39,368 bases of DNA from Bacteroidales bacterium (GTDB lineage Bacteria; Bacteroidota; Bacteroidia; Bacteroidales; UBA3824), in assembly GCA_017541145.1 (NCBI GenBank), contig JAFXZT010000106.1:1-39368 (forward strand). The letters are read 5' to 3'. Position numbers and translations under genes: made by a program. The notes below the pieces were generated by a model. It had not been told where the DNA came from, ran no database searches, and saw only the letters and a list, made by a program, of their open reading frames with translations. Positions 1 through 9,206 of this stretch are shown here, one piece after another (positions within the stretch are counted from its first letter, which is position 1; every line of letters begins with the position of its first letter).

Positions 1-142
1 GATAATCTGCAAATATCGAAGTTAAAAATCAAAAATCTGCAAAAATAGACGAAATTTTAAATGCTTGAAATCATGCGATTTACAAGCCATATTTGCATAT
101 AGTATGCTTTTCTTTGCAAAAAATCACTTTCCCACGCAGAAT

Positions 143-1516
143 CTACTTTCCGATACAGAAGTTTTTGAAGATATTGCCAAGTACTTCATCTGTAGTGATT
201 TCGTCGCCGGTGATTTCGGCAAAAAGTCGCAATGCCTCACGGATATCTTGAGACACAAATTCTCCGGAAAGTCCGGAATTCAATGCGTCTTCGGCACGCT
301 GTATCGAAACCAAGGCATCCGAAAATATCTGATAATGACGGATATTGGTAAGGATTACATCTCCCGGATTGTAATCGGAAGAATTGAGATCCGAAATTAA
401 ATTCAAAAGCTCGTCGATATTTGTTTTCTGTTTTGCGGAAATACGTATGATATTGATTCCCGACGGTAAAACAGAAGTGTCAACTTCAGGATAAATATCT
501 GATTTGTTGATAACTGCAATTACCGATTCCGGTCGGATATCTTGCGGAATAATTTCATTATATTGTGCTGCAATATTTTCTTTCGGATCGAGTACCACAA
601 TCACAAACTGAGATTTCTGAATTGCAGATTTAGCACGTTCAATACCGAGTTTTTCTACATAATCCTCTGTATCACGAATACCGGCAGTATCTATCAATCT
701 GTAAGTTACGCCGTTGATAACGAGAGTATCTTCAAGCACATCGCGAGTAGTACCGGGAATATCGGAAACTATGGCGCGGTCGTCGTTCAAAAGTGCATTC
801 AAAAGTGTTGATTTTCCGGCGTTTGGCTGTCCGCAAATTGCAATAGGAATTCCGTTTTTTATTGCGTTACCATATTTAAATGAATTTACCAAACGGGTAA
901 GATATTGAATTGTTTGTTTCAAAATATCTTTGAACTGAGTTCTGTCTGCAAATTCTACATCTTCTTCCGAGAAATCGAGTTCCAATTCCATAAGAGAAGT
1001 AAAACGCAACAGCAAATCTCTCAACTTCTTTATTTCCTGAGTAATACCGCCACGCATTTGGTTCATAGCGATAGCGTGATCGGCTTCGGATTTCGACGCA
1101 ATCAAGTCAGCAACAGCCTCTGCCTGCGACAAATCCATCTTCTTGTTAACAAAAGCTCTACGTGTAAATTCACCCGGTTTAGCAAGTTCTGCACCGTGAG
1201 AGAGTGTCAATTTGAGAATCTCACGCTGGATGTAAGGACTTGCATGACAAGATATTTCCACAACATCTTCACCGGTATAAGAATGCGGATTTTTGTAAAC
1301 AGTAACCACCACACGGTCGATATTTTTGTCGCCGTCTACAATAAAACCGTTGTAAACATGGTTTGCCTCGCTATCGTGCAAGATATCGAAACCGGATTTC
1401 AGCGGAGAAAATATTTCTGAAATTATTTGCAAGGCTTTGCTGCCGGACATCCTTATAATTGCAATTGCGCCGTTACCTTGTGCTGTGCAAATTGCTGATA
1501 TTGTAGAGTTTTCCAT
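143..1516 (-). CDS. mnmE: tRNA uridine-5-carboxymethylaminomethyl modification GTPase MnmE
   Basis: With MnmG, MnmE makes the cmnm5 modification on the wobble uridine of certain tRNAs, in the cytoplasm. The 457-residue length is normal. An N-terminal tetrahydrofolate-binding domain (about 1-120) is followed by helical segments that flank an inserted G domain. The G domain shows the P-loop GQPNAGKS (229-236), DTAG (276-279) and NKSD (337-340). The protein ends in FCIGK, the family's C-terminal motif with the catalytic Cys. It is the last gene of a minus-strand operon, 10 bases after the RsmI-like gene. MnmG is not in the window. The identification is firm; the modification role is family knowledge. 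Confidence 0.98.
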   Translation of the reverse strand: MENSTISAICTAQGNGAIAIIRMSGSKALQIISEIFSPLKSGFDILHDSEANHVYNGFIVDGDKNIDRVVVTVYKNPHSYTGEDVVEISCHASPYIQREILKLTLSHGAELAKPGEFTRRAFVNKKMDLSQAEAVADLIASKSEADHAIAMNQMRGGITQEIKKLRDLLLRFTSLMELELDFSEEDVEFADRTQFKDILKQTIQYLTRLVNSFKYGNAIKNGIPIAICGQPNAGKSTLLNALLNDDRAIVSDIPGTTRDVLEDTLVINGVTYRLIDTAGIRDTEDYVEKLGIERAKSAIQKSQFVIVVLDPKENIAAQYNEIIPQDIRPESVIAVINKSDIYPEVDTSVLPSGINIIRISAKQKTNIDELLNLISDLNSSDYNPGDVILTNIRHYQIFSDALVSIQRAEDALNSGLSGEFVSQDIREALRLFAEITGDEITTDEVLGNIFKNFCIGK

Positions 1517-1526
1517 TTATCGTAAG

Positions 1527-2264
1527 TTACTTCTTTAAGATTAAAAATATTGCAGGTCTTTTGTCTATATCGGGTTTAGATTGTTTCCATTTTGCTATAG
1601 TTTTTGTCTTGATATACTCAGTAGGCAACGTGATATCACAAGCAATTGTCAACAACGTATTAGGACTCAAAACGGAACACAATGTATCAATCAAAGTATT
1701 GTTTCGGTACGGAGTTTCTATAAATATCTGAGTTTGATTGAGTTCGCGAGAACGGTCTTCCAACTTTTTTATCTGTTTGTTGCGCTCCGGATTTTTTACC
1801 GGAAGATAACCTACAAACGCAAAACTCTGTCCATTGAGTCCGCTTGCCATCATCGAAAGTAATATACTTGACGGGCCAACCATCGGAACTACTTGAATAC
1901 CATTGCGATGAGCGCTCAATGCCACGGTTGCTCCCGGATCGGCAACTCCCGGACATCCTGCTTCGGAAATTACGCCCAAATCTTTACCTTGTTTCACAGT
2001 GTCAAAATACTGCGAATAATCAAAATTCGGGTTGTGCTTATCCATCTCGTAAATCGTGATGTCATTCAAGAACTCTTTCATACCCAACGTGATAAGATAA
2101 CGTCGGCAAGTTCTGGCATTTTCCGCAATAAAATATCTTAAACTCTGAATTACTGTTAAAACGTCCGGCGGCAAAAACAATGAATGATTTACTTCGCCGA
2201 GATTCATCGGCACCATGTAAATTTTGCCTTTTTGTATATTTTGTGTATTGTTTACAGTTTCCAT
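1527..2264 (-). CDS. RsmI-like SAM-dependent methyltransferase (tetrapyrrole methylase fold)
   Basis: The 245-residue protein belongs to the tetrapyrrole (corrin/porphyrin) methylase superfamily and is closest to RsmI, which 2'-O-methylates C1402 of 16S rRNA. Visible motifs are ISEAGCPGVADPG in the middle, then VGPSSILLSMMASGLNG and FVGYLP, all typical of RsmI. It is shorter than E. coli RsmI (about 286 residues), as is usual for the short form found in Bacteroidota. The ATG at 2264 is kept because a later start (Met18) would cut into the first conserved strand. It sits 8 bases after the outer-membrane gene and 10 bases before mnmE, so co-transcription is likely. The rRNA target is inferred from the family. 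Confidence 0.88.
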   Translation of the reverse strand: METVNNTQNIQKGKIYMVPMNLGEVNHSLFLPPDVLTVIQSLRYFIAENARTCRRYLITLGMKEFLNDITIYEMDKHNPNFDYSQYFDTVKQGKDLGVISEAGCPGVADPGATVALSAHRNGIQVVPMVGPSSILLSMMASGLNGQSFAFVGYLPVKNPERNKQIKKLEDRSRELNQTQIFIETPYRNNTLIDTLCSVLSPNTLLTIACDITLPTEYIKTKTIAKWKQSKPDIDKRPAIFLILKK

Positions 2265-2272
2265 TTTTTCAA

Positions 2273-3172
2273 CTAATCTTTTTGAGGTTCAACGGATTCC
2301 GAAGGTTCTGACTTTTCTTCCGTTGCCGGAGCATCGTCTTCGTAACGGTCGCCTTCCCAATCCAAATCTTGTTTTGTAGGTTCGTTGGTTTCGGGTTTTG
2401 CTTCATCTTCGAGATTTGTACCGTCATTTGCAGAATCATCAGTTTGTACCGGCACAGTTTCTACCTCAAGCGGGTCTACCTCTTCCAACTTTTTAACTTT
2501 CTCTTTCTTAGTGTAATACGGATCGCCTTTACCGAAAGGTTTCATCCACGAGAGCCCCAAGCAGTAAACACGTTCCGACATATAATTAAACAAAGAGATG
2601 TCACCCATATCCACCATTTTTGACATCCCGATATAACTGCGACCGTGAACTGTAAAAACCCCGACTTTGGAACAAAATGATATTCCAATCTGACCTGTCA
2701 AACCGTATGTAAAAGTTTTGTATTTACCGTTTTCAATTCTTGAAACGCACGAAGAATCAGTAAGTTCCATATTAGTTTCAGGACGGCTGCGGTCAATCAG
2801 AAAATTGGCGTAAGTACCGACAGAAAATGTAAATTTTACAGCATGTTTACCGAAATCCACATGCGCAAGAAGCGGCACACTCAAATATTTCAGATGTTGG
2901 GTGTAATACAGAGATTCGTCCTTGAACGAGTAGCCTGAATATTGATAATTCAGTTCGCCCTGAAAACCAATCATATTACGGAGTTCCAAATGCTTGTAAC
3001 CCACTCCGAAACCGTATGTCGGCTCCATACTTACAATTTTATTCAACGCAACAGAATCACAGTTAACATTTGCTGCTCCGAAATATCCCTGAAAGCCAAC
3101 AAGGTGCTGAGCTTTGCAATTGATTGAAGTCAACAATGTTAACGCCACGAATATCTTTAAAATTTTTATCAT
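2273..3172 (-). CDS. secreted outer-membrane beta-barrel protein with acidic C-terminal tail
   Basis: The product is about 299 residues. The start is placed at the ATG at 3172 (MIKILKIFVALTLL...) because it gives a clean signal peptide ending near CKAQ and lies about 30 bases after a TAACTTTG promoter element (3203-3210). The frame is open to 3205, but that start would precede the signal peptide. Residues 20-210 alternate aromatic and glycine-rich strands (GFQGYFGAANV, YGFGVGYKHL, FTYGLTGQIGISF), as in PorT-like or OmpA-like barrel proteins of Bacteroidota. The last 70 residues are a Glu/Asp/Pro-rich low-complexity tail. It leads an operon with the RsmI-like gene and mnmE. The exact function is unknown. 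Confidence 0.75.
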   Translation of the reverse strand: MIKILKIFVALTLLTSINCKAQHLVGFQGYFGAANVNCDSVALNKIVSMEPTYGFGVGYKHLELRNMIGFQGELNYQYSGYSFKDESLYYTQHLKYLSVPLLAHVDFGKHAVKFTFSVGTYANFLIDRSRPETNMELTDSSCVSRIENGKYKTFTYGLTGQIGISFCSKVGVFTVHGRSYIGMSKMVDMGDISLFNYMSERVYCLGLSWMKPFGKGDPYYTKKEKVKKLEEVDPLEVETVPVQTDDSANDGTNLEDEAKPETNEPTKQDLDWEGDRYEDDAPATEEKSEPSESVEPQKD

Positions 3173-3202
3173 CTGAAATAATATTCTTAGTAAATTCGTG
3201 TG

Positions 3203-3229
3203 CAAAGTTACAATTTATCAGTATTTTTG
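3203..3229. promoter_or_regulatory. divergent -7 promoter elements between barrel-protein operon and truA
   Basis: In the 77-base divergent spacer, TAACTTTG on the minus strand (3203-3210) lies about 30 bases from the ATG at 3172. TATTTTTG on the plus strand (3222-3229) lies 20 bases before the truA ATG. Both match the Bacteroidota -7 consensus TAnnTTTG. Neither has a clear TTTG at -33, so the call rests on the -7 boxes and their placement. Confidence 0.5.
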
Positions 3230-3249
3230 TGAAATTTTTTTTCAAAGAT

Positions 3250-3978
3250 ATGCGATACAAAGTCACAATGGCCTACAACGGCAAAAATTATCACGGTTGG
3301 CAAGTACAGCCAAACGCAGTAACGGTACAAGAAGTACTCAACAAATGCCTCTCGATGCTGCTACACGAAAATATTGAAACAATTGGCGCGGGTCGTACTG
3401 ATGCCGGCGTTCATGCAAGTTTCTACGTTGTACATTTCGACAGCGAAAAAGGCATTGCAGACATCCCGAATTTTATTTACAAAATCAACAAATTTTTACC
3501 GCAAGACATCGCAATTTATACAATAGAAGAAGTCAGCGCAGATTTCAACGCACGTTTTTCTGCCAAAAGTCGCGAATACAAGTATTTGATTCACACCAGA
3601 AAAGATCCGTTTCTCAACGATTCGTCATGGTATTATCCATACAAATTGGATTTTGACATCATGCAAAAAGGTTGCGATATATTGCTGAATACCACTGATT
3701 TTGCATCGTTTTGCAAACTCGGAGCCGACAATGTTACAACAATTTGTCAACTTATGGAAGCAAGGTTTGATATCGACGGACACAAAGTAACGTTTACAAT
3801 AAAAGCCGACAGATTTTTACGCAACATGGTAAGAGCAGTTGTCGGAACTCTTATTGATCTTGGAGCCGGCAGAATTACGCTTGAACAATTTCAACAAATA
3901 GTAAACGCCAAAAACCGTAACAATGCCGGACAATCAGTTCCGGGTCATGCTCTAAGTCTTGTAAATATCGAATATTAG
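3250..3978 (+). CDS. truA: tRNA pseudouridine(38-40) synthase TruA
   Basis: TruA isomerises uridines 38-40 in the anticodon arm of tRNAs. The 242-residue protein begins MRYKVTMAYNG, and its GAGRTDAGVHA motif (46-56) carries the catalytic Asp51. Other family signatures are YHGWQVQP and RFLRNMVRAVVGTLIDLG near the C-terminus. The frame is open back to 3124, but that stretch overlaps the opposite-strand barrel gene. The ATG at 3250 lies 20 bases after a TATTTTTG box and matches the family N-terminus. It is convergent with the AddB-like gene, with one base between the two stop codons. The identification is firm. Confidence 0.96.
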   Translation: MRYKVTMAYNGKNYHGWQVQPNAVTVQEVLNKCLSMLLHENIETIGAGRTDAGVHASFYVVHFDSEKGIADIPNFIYKINKFLPQDIAIYTIEEVSADFNARFSAKSREYKYLIHTRKDPFLNDSSWYYPYKLDFDIMQKGCDILLNTTDFASFCKLGADNVTTICQLMEARFDIDGHKVTFTIKADRFLRNMVRAVVGTLIDLGAGRITLEQFQQIVNAKNRNNAGQSVPGHALSLVNIEY

Positions 3979-3979
3979 T

Positions 3980-6946
3980 TTACTTATTGTAATGTCCGCA
4001 TAAATCAGAATATTTGCAATTTTTACAGATATTCTGATTTTTACAAGCATCAAACTTTTGGTCTTTACTGAATATATTTTCGAGCAACACCTTGAGTTTC
4101 AATATAAAATCATCAGTCATTTTCTGAATATTGTCGGGAGTAAGCCATTCAACAACCTTATCCGGTTTAAGACCGAAACGCGAATTATCATCCGTAATAT
4201 TGTCACGCACGCCGTAAATCACCGGCATAGGCTTAAACTGCGGATTCAATTGCATGTAGACATACGAGTACAACAAAACTTGAAATGCTTGAGTTGAACG
4301 TTTTTCATCACCGCCCTCAAACAAACTGTCAATACTTTTGAATGTCATTTTACCTTCCATGTTACCGGTCTTATAGTCAACAATTCTCAACACGTTGTTC
4401 ACCAAGTCAACACGGTCGATTGTACCGCCGATATTTACCGCGAAAGGTTTGCCGTCCACCAAAATCGTAATCGAAGTTTTTACTTTACCTTCAGCCTCTT
4501 TCAATTGAAACGGAGCTTTGGTTTTGTCGTATTCGAGAATACGGTCAAGATACTGTCTTACAACGTGAAAGAAAATATTGTTAAAACCCGAAAGATCGTT
4601 TTGAGACTTGTTGCGCTCTTTGAAAACTTTGTTGTAAGAAGTCAAAATATAGGAATCCAACTCCGGTTTGGCATCGTCGATAGCTTTAGCGGAAATCATA
4701 CCGTTGACATCTTTTATATTAGTGTACAAATCCTCAATTGCGCCGTGAAGTATCGAACCGAAATCCGCTGCCGAAGATTCTTCGTCAAGTTCTTCAATCT
4801 CTCTGATTCCGGCAATATACGTAAGATAATATTTCAACGGACAATCCAAAAATGTATTCAAAGCCGACGGAGTAAATCTGTAAGCTGCTAATTCTTTGAG
4901 TTTTGCAAGTGTTTTTTCTGAATTTCGCAATTCAATTGCTTTACCGGAAATCGGTTTTATAAATCTCAAGAATTGACTTTGATTTATATTCATCTGCGAA
5001 CCCGGACAAATTTCCGAAGATGCTTCTTTTAGAATCTGCGTAGCAAAACGGCTCGGCTCTCCCGAAACATTAAACGAGAACACATTGTTGTACAACAATT
5101 TAATATTTTTTGCACGTTGAAACAATCGGTAAAAGAAGTAAGCGAAAACCGCATCTTTGTATTTTGTAATCGGCATATCAAATGCAAGTCGCATTCCCTC
5201 AGTAATAAACGAATTATTTTCAGAACGTTTCGGGAAAACGCCTTCGTTCATACCGAGAAGAATCACATTGTCGAAATCGATGTTACGGGTTTCCATCATA
5301 CCGATTATTTGTACGCCGTCGTTGTCCTCGGAATCAAAAGCTACTTTTATTTGCGACATGTGTTGTTTTACAATGTTAATTATCAACTTGTCATCAATTC
5401 CTGTAAGATTTAGTTGAAGAATATTATTGTAAAACTGTTTCAAAGCGATATATGCTTGATAAATAAATTCGTTGATTGGCTTGTTGACAGTTTCGGGCAA
5501 ATGATAATCATTTTCTTTTGACCTCGGATTCATCAAAAAGTACAACTCCGCCAAAATATCCATGAAATTTTTCACCAAATCGGCAGGAGTTTTTCTGTCA
5601 GTTAAGAAAATGATATTCAGAATATTAGGGAACGACCTGAAATATCCCGAATTTACACGAATCATTCTCTGCTCATTGATTTCCTGATTGATAAGTTTTG
5701 ATTTGAACTCCGGAATTTTTGCTACAAGCGGATGATTAATCACAGCAAGTACATCTTTGTAATAGTAATCAATAGTATCACCATTGTCGCGACCGTTGTT
5801 CATAATCTGCATACAACAATTCAAAAACGAGTAAACCGGAGTATCAATAAACGGATAACCCATTGTAACATTTACTTTTTTCACGTCATCGGGCAAAGCG
5901 TCCAAAACAGGAAACAACAGATGCTCATCACCCAAAACAATAGCGGTACTCGGATTTTCGTTGCCGTCTATATTGGAATTTTTATCATTTTTTGACTTTA
6001 TGATACCTGTTAAAAGTTGATGAACAGCCTTAGCCTGACCAACTTGCAACGGCACACCAATATATTCAACCTCTTTTGGAGAGTGCAAAATATTGTCCGG
6101 CAAATTGCGTCCGCGTTCATCGGGATATTCGTCAAGATATTCACGCATAAAAAGCCCGGCTTCCTGAGCCTTGTCAGAGATATAATACGAATCAGCATCC
6201 CAATAAAACTTGGCATTCTTGGAATCGCGCAAATGCTTGAAAATCTTACGTTCTGCCTTGTTCAAAACATTAAAACCGATAAAGATGTAAGTTTTGAAAC
6301 GGGTTTTAAGATTGCCGTCATCAATAAGTTGACAGATTTTTCGGTTGTTCATTCCCGAATATCCGGCGCCAAGTTTTTCGAGATTCTGTTTAAAAATATT
6401 GTACACTTTGGGCAAATTGATCCAAAGTTCCATAAATCTCTGTTTTTCTTTGCTGATATGGTCGGGTGAAAAATTACGCCAAAATGTTTTAATAATTTCA
6501 CGATATTCTTCCGGGAAATCTTTGGAGAAATAAGCATCTATCTCGTTGAGATCCGCACAGTTATGACAAAGTTGATTGATGTCAACAAGATAATTATCAA
6601 TCTCATTGAAATCAGCAACTAATCTCTGACCGGTATCGAAAAAGCGGTTGAAATCAGCAGCAAGTCCCTGATTTAGCATTCCTTGATGATTGAAAACTTG
6701 TTGAAAAGCGTCAAACAACTGAAAAAGCAAAGTCAAATCGTCGGCAACCGTAGTTTTTAGGAACTGTTGCCAAACTTTGTTGATAGGAAACATGTGTCCC
6801 GAAAAAGAGACCTGTCTTTTAAGTTTAGCGTATACAGTTCTGAAATACAGCATAGTACGTTTGTTAGGAAACACCATGCATACAGAATTATCGTTGTCGT
6901 ATTTGCTCAGAATATCTTCCGCGCAATCCCGTAAGAAACTGTTCAT
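3980..6946 (-). CDS. AddB-like PD-(D/E)XK nuclease family protein (RecB-family nuclease, Fe-S)
   Basis: The 988-residue protein resembles AddB, the subunit that pairs with AddA for double-strand-break end processing. The C-terminal nuclease domain has GSILHGAIEDLY, then IGGTIDRVDLV and IVDYKTG (the D...DxK core), then QAFQVLLYSYVY. An Fe-S cluster site is visible as one Cys in LDCPLKYYL plus three in CKNCKYSDLC. The N-terminus has VFPNKRTMLYF where a Walker A motif would be, so the helicase half looks inactive. The motif GMNEGVFPK is AddB-like. The ATG at 6946 (MNSFLRDC) is preferred over the upstream ATG at 7015, because a TATTTTTG box (6976-6983, minus strand) lies between them. No AddA partner is in the window. 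Confidence 0.85.
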   Translation of the reverse strand: MNSFLRDCAEDILSKYDNDNSVCMVFPNKRTMLYFRTVYAKLKRQVSFSGHMFPINKVWQQFLKTTVADDLTLLFQLFDAFQQVFNHQGMLNQGLAADFNRFFDTGQRLVADFNEIDNYLVDINQLCHNCADLNEIDAYFSKDFPEEYREIIKTFWRNFSPDHISKEKQRFMELWINLPKVYNIFKQNLEKLGAGYSGMNNRKICQLIDDGNLKTRFKTYIFIGFNVLNKAERKIFKHLRDSKNAKFYWDADSYYISDKAQEAGLFMREYLDEYPDERGRNLPDNILHSPKEVEYIGVPLQVGQAKAVHQLLTGIIKSKNDKNSNIDGNENPSTAIVLGDEHLLFPVLDALPDDVKKVNVTMGYPFIDTPVYSFLNCCMQIMNNGRDNGDTIDYYYKDVLAVINHPLVAKIPEFKSKLINQEINEQRMIRVNSGYFRSFPNILNIIFLTDRKTPADLVKNFMDILAELYFLMNPRSKENDYHLPETVNKPINEFIYQAYIALKQFYNNILQLNLTGIDDKLIINIVKQHMSQIKVAFDSEDNDGVQIIGMMETRNIDFDNVILLGMNEGVFPKRSENNSFITEGMRLAFDMPITKYKDAVFAYFFYRLFQRAKNIKLLYNNVFSFNVSGEPSRFATQILKEASSEICPGSQMNINQSQFLRFIKPISGKAIELRNSEKTLAKLKELAAYRFTPSALNTFLDCPLKYYLTYIAGIREIEELDEESSAADFGSILHGAIEDLYTNIKDVNGMISAKAIDDAKPELDSYILTSYNKVFKERNKSQNDLSGFNNIFFHVVRQYLDRILEYDKTKAPFQLKEAEGKVKTSITILVDGKPFAVNIGGTIDRVDLVNNVLRIVDYKTGNMEGKMTFKSIDSLFEGGDEKRSTQAFQVLLYSYVYMQLNPQFKPMPVIYGVRDNITDDNSRFGLKPDKVVEWLTPDNIQKMTDDFILKLKVLLENIFSKDQKFDACKNQNICKNCKYSDLCGHYNK

Positions 6947-7031
6947 GAAAATATTGGTTTGATTTGTTATAAATGCAAAAATAGCAAAAAACAGTAAAAA
7001 AACATCACAAAACAAAAATCAATCAATAGTT

Positions 7032-7062
7032 TTTTCATTACAAATAAAAATCGCTACCTTTG
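7032..7062 (+). promoter_or_regulatory. promoter of the thiamine operon
   Basis: A TTTT stretch (7032-7035), 19 bases, then TACCTTTG (7055-7062) matches the Bacteroidota -33/-7 layout, about 54 bases before the thiM ATG. The short leader contains no TPP-riboswitch core such as CTGAGA, so riboswitch control is not supported. Confidence 0.65.
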
Positions 7063-7115
7063 CAATCATGGTGCAAATCAGCACAAAATTATCAAAATCA
7101 AAACAATAAAAAATC

Positions 7116-7910
7116 ATGATTAACAAAGAACATCTGATGCGCGACCTTCAATTGGTAAGAGAAAAGTCGCCATTGATACACAATATTACAAATTATGTTG
7201 TAACAAATTTTACTGCAAATACACTGCTTGCAGTAGGAGCATCACCGGTAATGGCTCATGCAATAGAAGAAGTAGAAGAAATGACTTCAATAGCCGGCGC
7301 ATTGGTAATAAATATCGGAACGCTTGATACTCCGTGGATTACAAGTATGTTGAAAGCCGGAAAAGCAATGCATTCAAGAGGTGGCGTAATAGTTTTGGAC
7401 CCGGTAGGTGCCGGCGCTACAAAATTCAGAACCGAAACGGCTTGGAAAATCATAAACGAATGTCACCCGACAATCATAAGGGGCAACGGCTCTGAAATTA
7501 TGGCACTTATAAATGCAGATGTAAAAAGTAAAGGCGTAGACAGCAGTGCCGATGCTTCAGATGCTTTGGAATCGGCAAAACTTTTGGCAAAACAGACTTC
7601 TGCCGTAGTATGTATCAGTGGCAAAACAGATTATATCACTGACGGCGAACGTGTAGAACAATTGAACAACGGTTCAAAAATGCAAACCCTCGTTACGGGA
7701 ATGGGCTGTACATCGTCGTCGATGGTAGGAGTATTTGCAGCAATAAATCCCGATGCTTTTGAAGCTACACTTCACGCAATGGCGCTGATGGGCGTTGTCG
7801 GCGAAATGGCAGCACAGATTTCAGTAGGTCCGGGTTCACTGCTAAGCAATTTCAACGACTTGCTCTATACAATTACACCACAACAACTTGCTAACAATGT
7901 AAGACAATGA
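7116..7910 (+). CDS. thiM: hydroxyethylthiazole kinase ThiM
   Basis: ThiM phosphorylates 4-methyl-5-(2-hydroxyethyl)thiazole with ATP, salvaging the thiazole half of thiamine. The 264 residues match the family length. SPLIHNITNYVVTNFTANTLLAVGASPVM near the N-terminus is the substrate region (conserved cores HNITN and GASPVM). VLDPVGAGAT (93-102) and VTGMGCTSS (193-201) complete the ribokinase-like fold, and Cys198 falls on the family's active-site Cys. It opens a three-gene thiamine operon and its stop overlaps the next start by 4 bases (ATGA). A Bacteroidota promoter lies upstream. The call is firm. Confidence 0.97.
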   Translation: MINKEHLMRDLQLVREKSPLIHNITNYVVTNFTANTLLAVGASPVMAHAIEEVEEMTSIAGALVINIGTLDTPWITSMLKAGKAMHSRGGVIVLDPVGAGATKFRTETAWKIINECHPTIIRGNGSEIMALINADVKSKGVDSSADASDALESAKLLAKQTSAVVCISGKTDYITDGERVEQLNNGSKMQTLVTGMGCTSSSMVGVFAAINPDAFEATLHAMALMGVVGEMAAQISVGPGSLLSNFNDLLYTITPQQLANNVRQ

Positions 7911-9184
7911 GTAGAAACGATTTAGACATCTCGTTGTATCTTGTAACCGACCGTCCGCTATCAAGAGGACGCGACATCCGATGGATTGTAGAAGAAGCCG
8001 TAAAAGGCGGTTGCACAATAGTTCAACTCCGCGAAAAAGATTGCAGCACCAAGGAATTTGTTGACTTGGCGATACAATTGAAACAAACACTCAAGCCGTT
8101 AGGTATTCCGCTGATAATCAACGACAGAATCGATGTTGCATTGGCTTCGGATGCCGACGGAGTTCATATCGGTCAATCTGACATGCCTTACGAAATTGCC
8201 CGCAAAATTCTCGGTCCGGACAAAATCATAGGACTTTCGGTAGAAACTCTCGACGAAGTAACGCAAGCCAATGATTTGGATGTTGACTATATCGGAATCT
8301 CGCCGATTTTTGCCACGAATACCAAAACCGACACTTACAAACCATTCGGGCTCAACGGATTAACACAAGCAATGATACGCAGCAAACATCCGGCAGTAGG
8401 CATCGGAGGCATGAATCACAAGACAGCCGCCGACGTGATGAAACACGGTGCTGACGGTATTGCAGTGGTTTCCGATATTGTTTCGGCAGATTCTCCGAAA
8501 CAAAGTTCTCAAGAGTTGCTAAAAATTGTAAACGACAACAAAGGCTCTTGGTCTGACAACGCATGGTCGGTAATTCAACCGATAATGGAAGATATCCGAA
8601 ATCATCCGTTTGTACAAGAAATGACAGCGGGAAACCTTCATAAAACCAGATTTTTACATTACCTTCAACAGGATATAATTTATATTGCGAATTACGGTAA
8701 AGAGATGTTTCAACTTGCCGACATGTTGCCGGAAAGCCGATTAAAAACACTTTTCACGCAATTTGCTCACGAGGGAATTGCTGCCGAAGAAACACTTCAT
8801 AATCAATTGATGCAAGAATTTGGAAGTGCAAACGCCGAACCTTACGACGGTACAACTGAATACATGAATCATACGAAGCAATTTTTTGAACCTGCCGACC
8901 TTTCAATGGCATTGGCAGCGATGTTGCCGAGCATGTGGGTTTACAATTCAATTGGAAGTTACATCCTAAGTATTGAACAAGGCGGCGAAAAAAATCCGTA
9001 TCACGAATGGATATCTTACTACTCGTCACCACTGATGAACGAAGGCATAAAAAATTCGATAGAACTTATCAACGAATTAGCATCGAAAGAGAGTTTAAAA
9101 CGAAGAGCTGCAATGCGTTATGCTTTTGTGAAATCTGCGATGTTGGAACTGAAATTTTGGGATCAAGCGTATAAATCGATGTAA
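7907..9184 (+). CDS. thiE: ThiE-TenA fusion: thiamine-phosphate synthase with C-terminal TenA domain
   Basis: One 425-residue protein joins two enzymes. Residues 8-205 are ThiE, which couples HMP pyrophosphate to thiazole phosphate. Its motifs are YLVTDR, VQLREKD (39-45), INDRIDVALASDADGVHIGQ, GISPIFATNTK and AVGIGGMN. Residues 215-425 are TenA (thiaminase II or aminopyrimidine aminohydrolase), which salvages pyrimidine from degraded thiamine. Against B. subtilis TenA the active-site Asp256 (LQQD), Tyr259, Tyr346 and Glu414 (LELKFW) are kept. The catalytic Cys of LLPCYW is Ser342 here (MLPSMW), so the hydrolase may be altered or inactive. The gene overlaps thiM by 4 bases and is followed by thiD. 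The ThiE half should be functional; the TenA activity is uncertain. Confidence 0.93.
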   Translation: MSRNDLDISLYLVTDRPLSRGRDIRWIVEEAVKGGCTIVQLREKDCSTKEFVDLAIQLKQTLKPLGIPLIINDRIDVALASDADGVHIGQSDMPYEIARKILGPDKIIGLSVETLDEVTQANDLDVDYIGISPIFATNTKTDTYKPFGLNGLTQAMIRSKHPAVGIGGMNHKTAADVMKHGADGIAVVSDIVSADSPKQSSQELLKIVNDNKGSWSDNAWSVIQPIMEDIRNHPFVQEMTAGNLHKTRFLHYLQQDIIYIANYGKEMFQLADMLPESRLKTLFTQFAHEGIAAEETLHNQLMQEFGSANAEPYDGTTEYMNHTKQFFEPADLSMALAAMLPSMWVYNSIGSYILSIEQGGEKNPYHEWISYYSSPLMNEGIKNSIELINELASKESLKRRAAMRYAFVKSAMLELKFWDQAYKSM

Positions 9185-9206
9185 AAAAAACAAGTCAGAA
9201 AAAAAA

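Noticed and set aside
3124-3249. Upstream extension of truA
   Set aside because: It overlaps the start of the opposite-strand barrel gene and lies upstream of the TATTTTTG promoter box; family N-terminus starts at 3250.
6947-7015. N-terminal extension of the AddB-like gene
   Set aside because: The extra residues are a Phe-rich stretch lying before a promoter box; the family starts at the MNSFLRD position.
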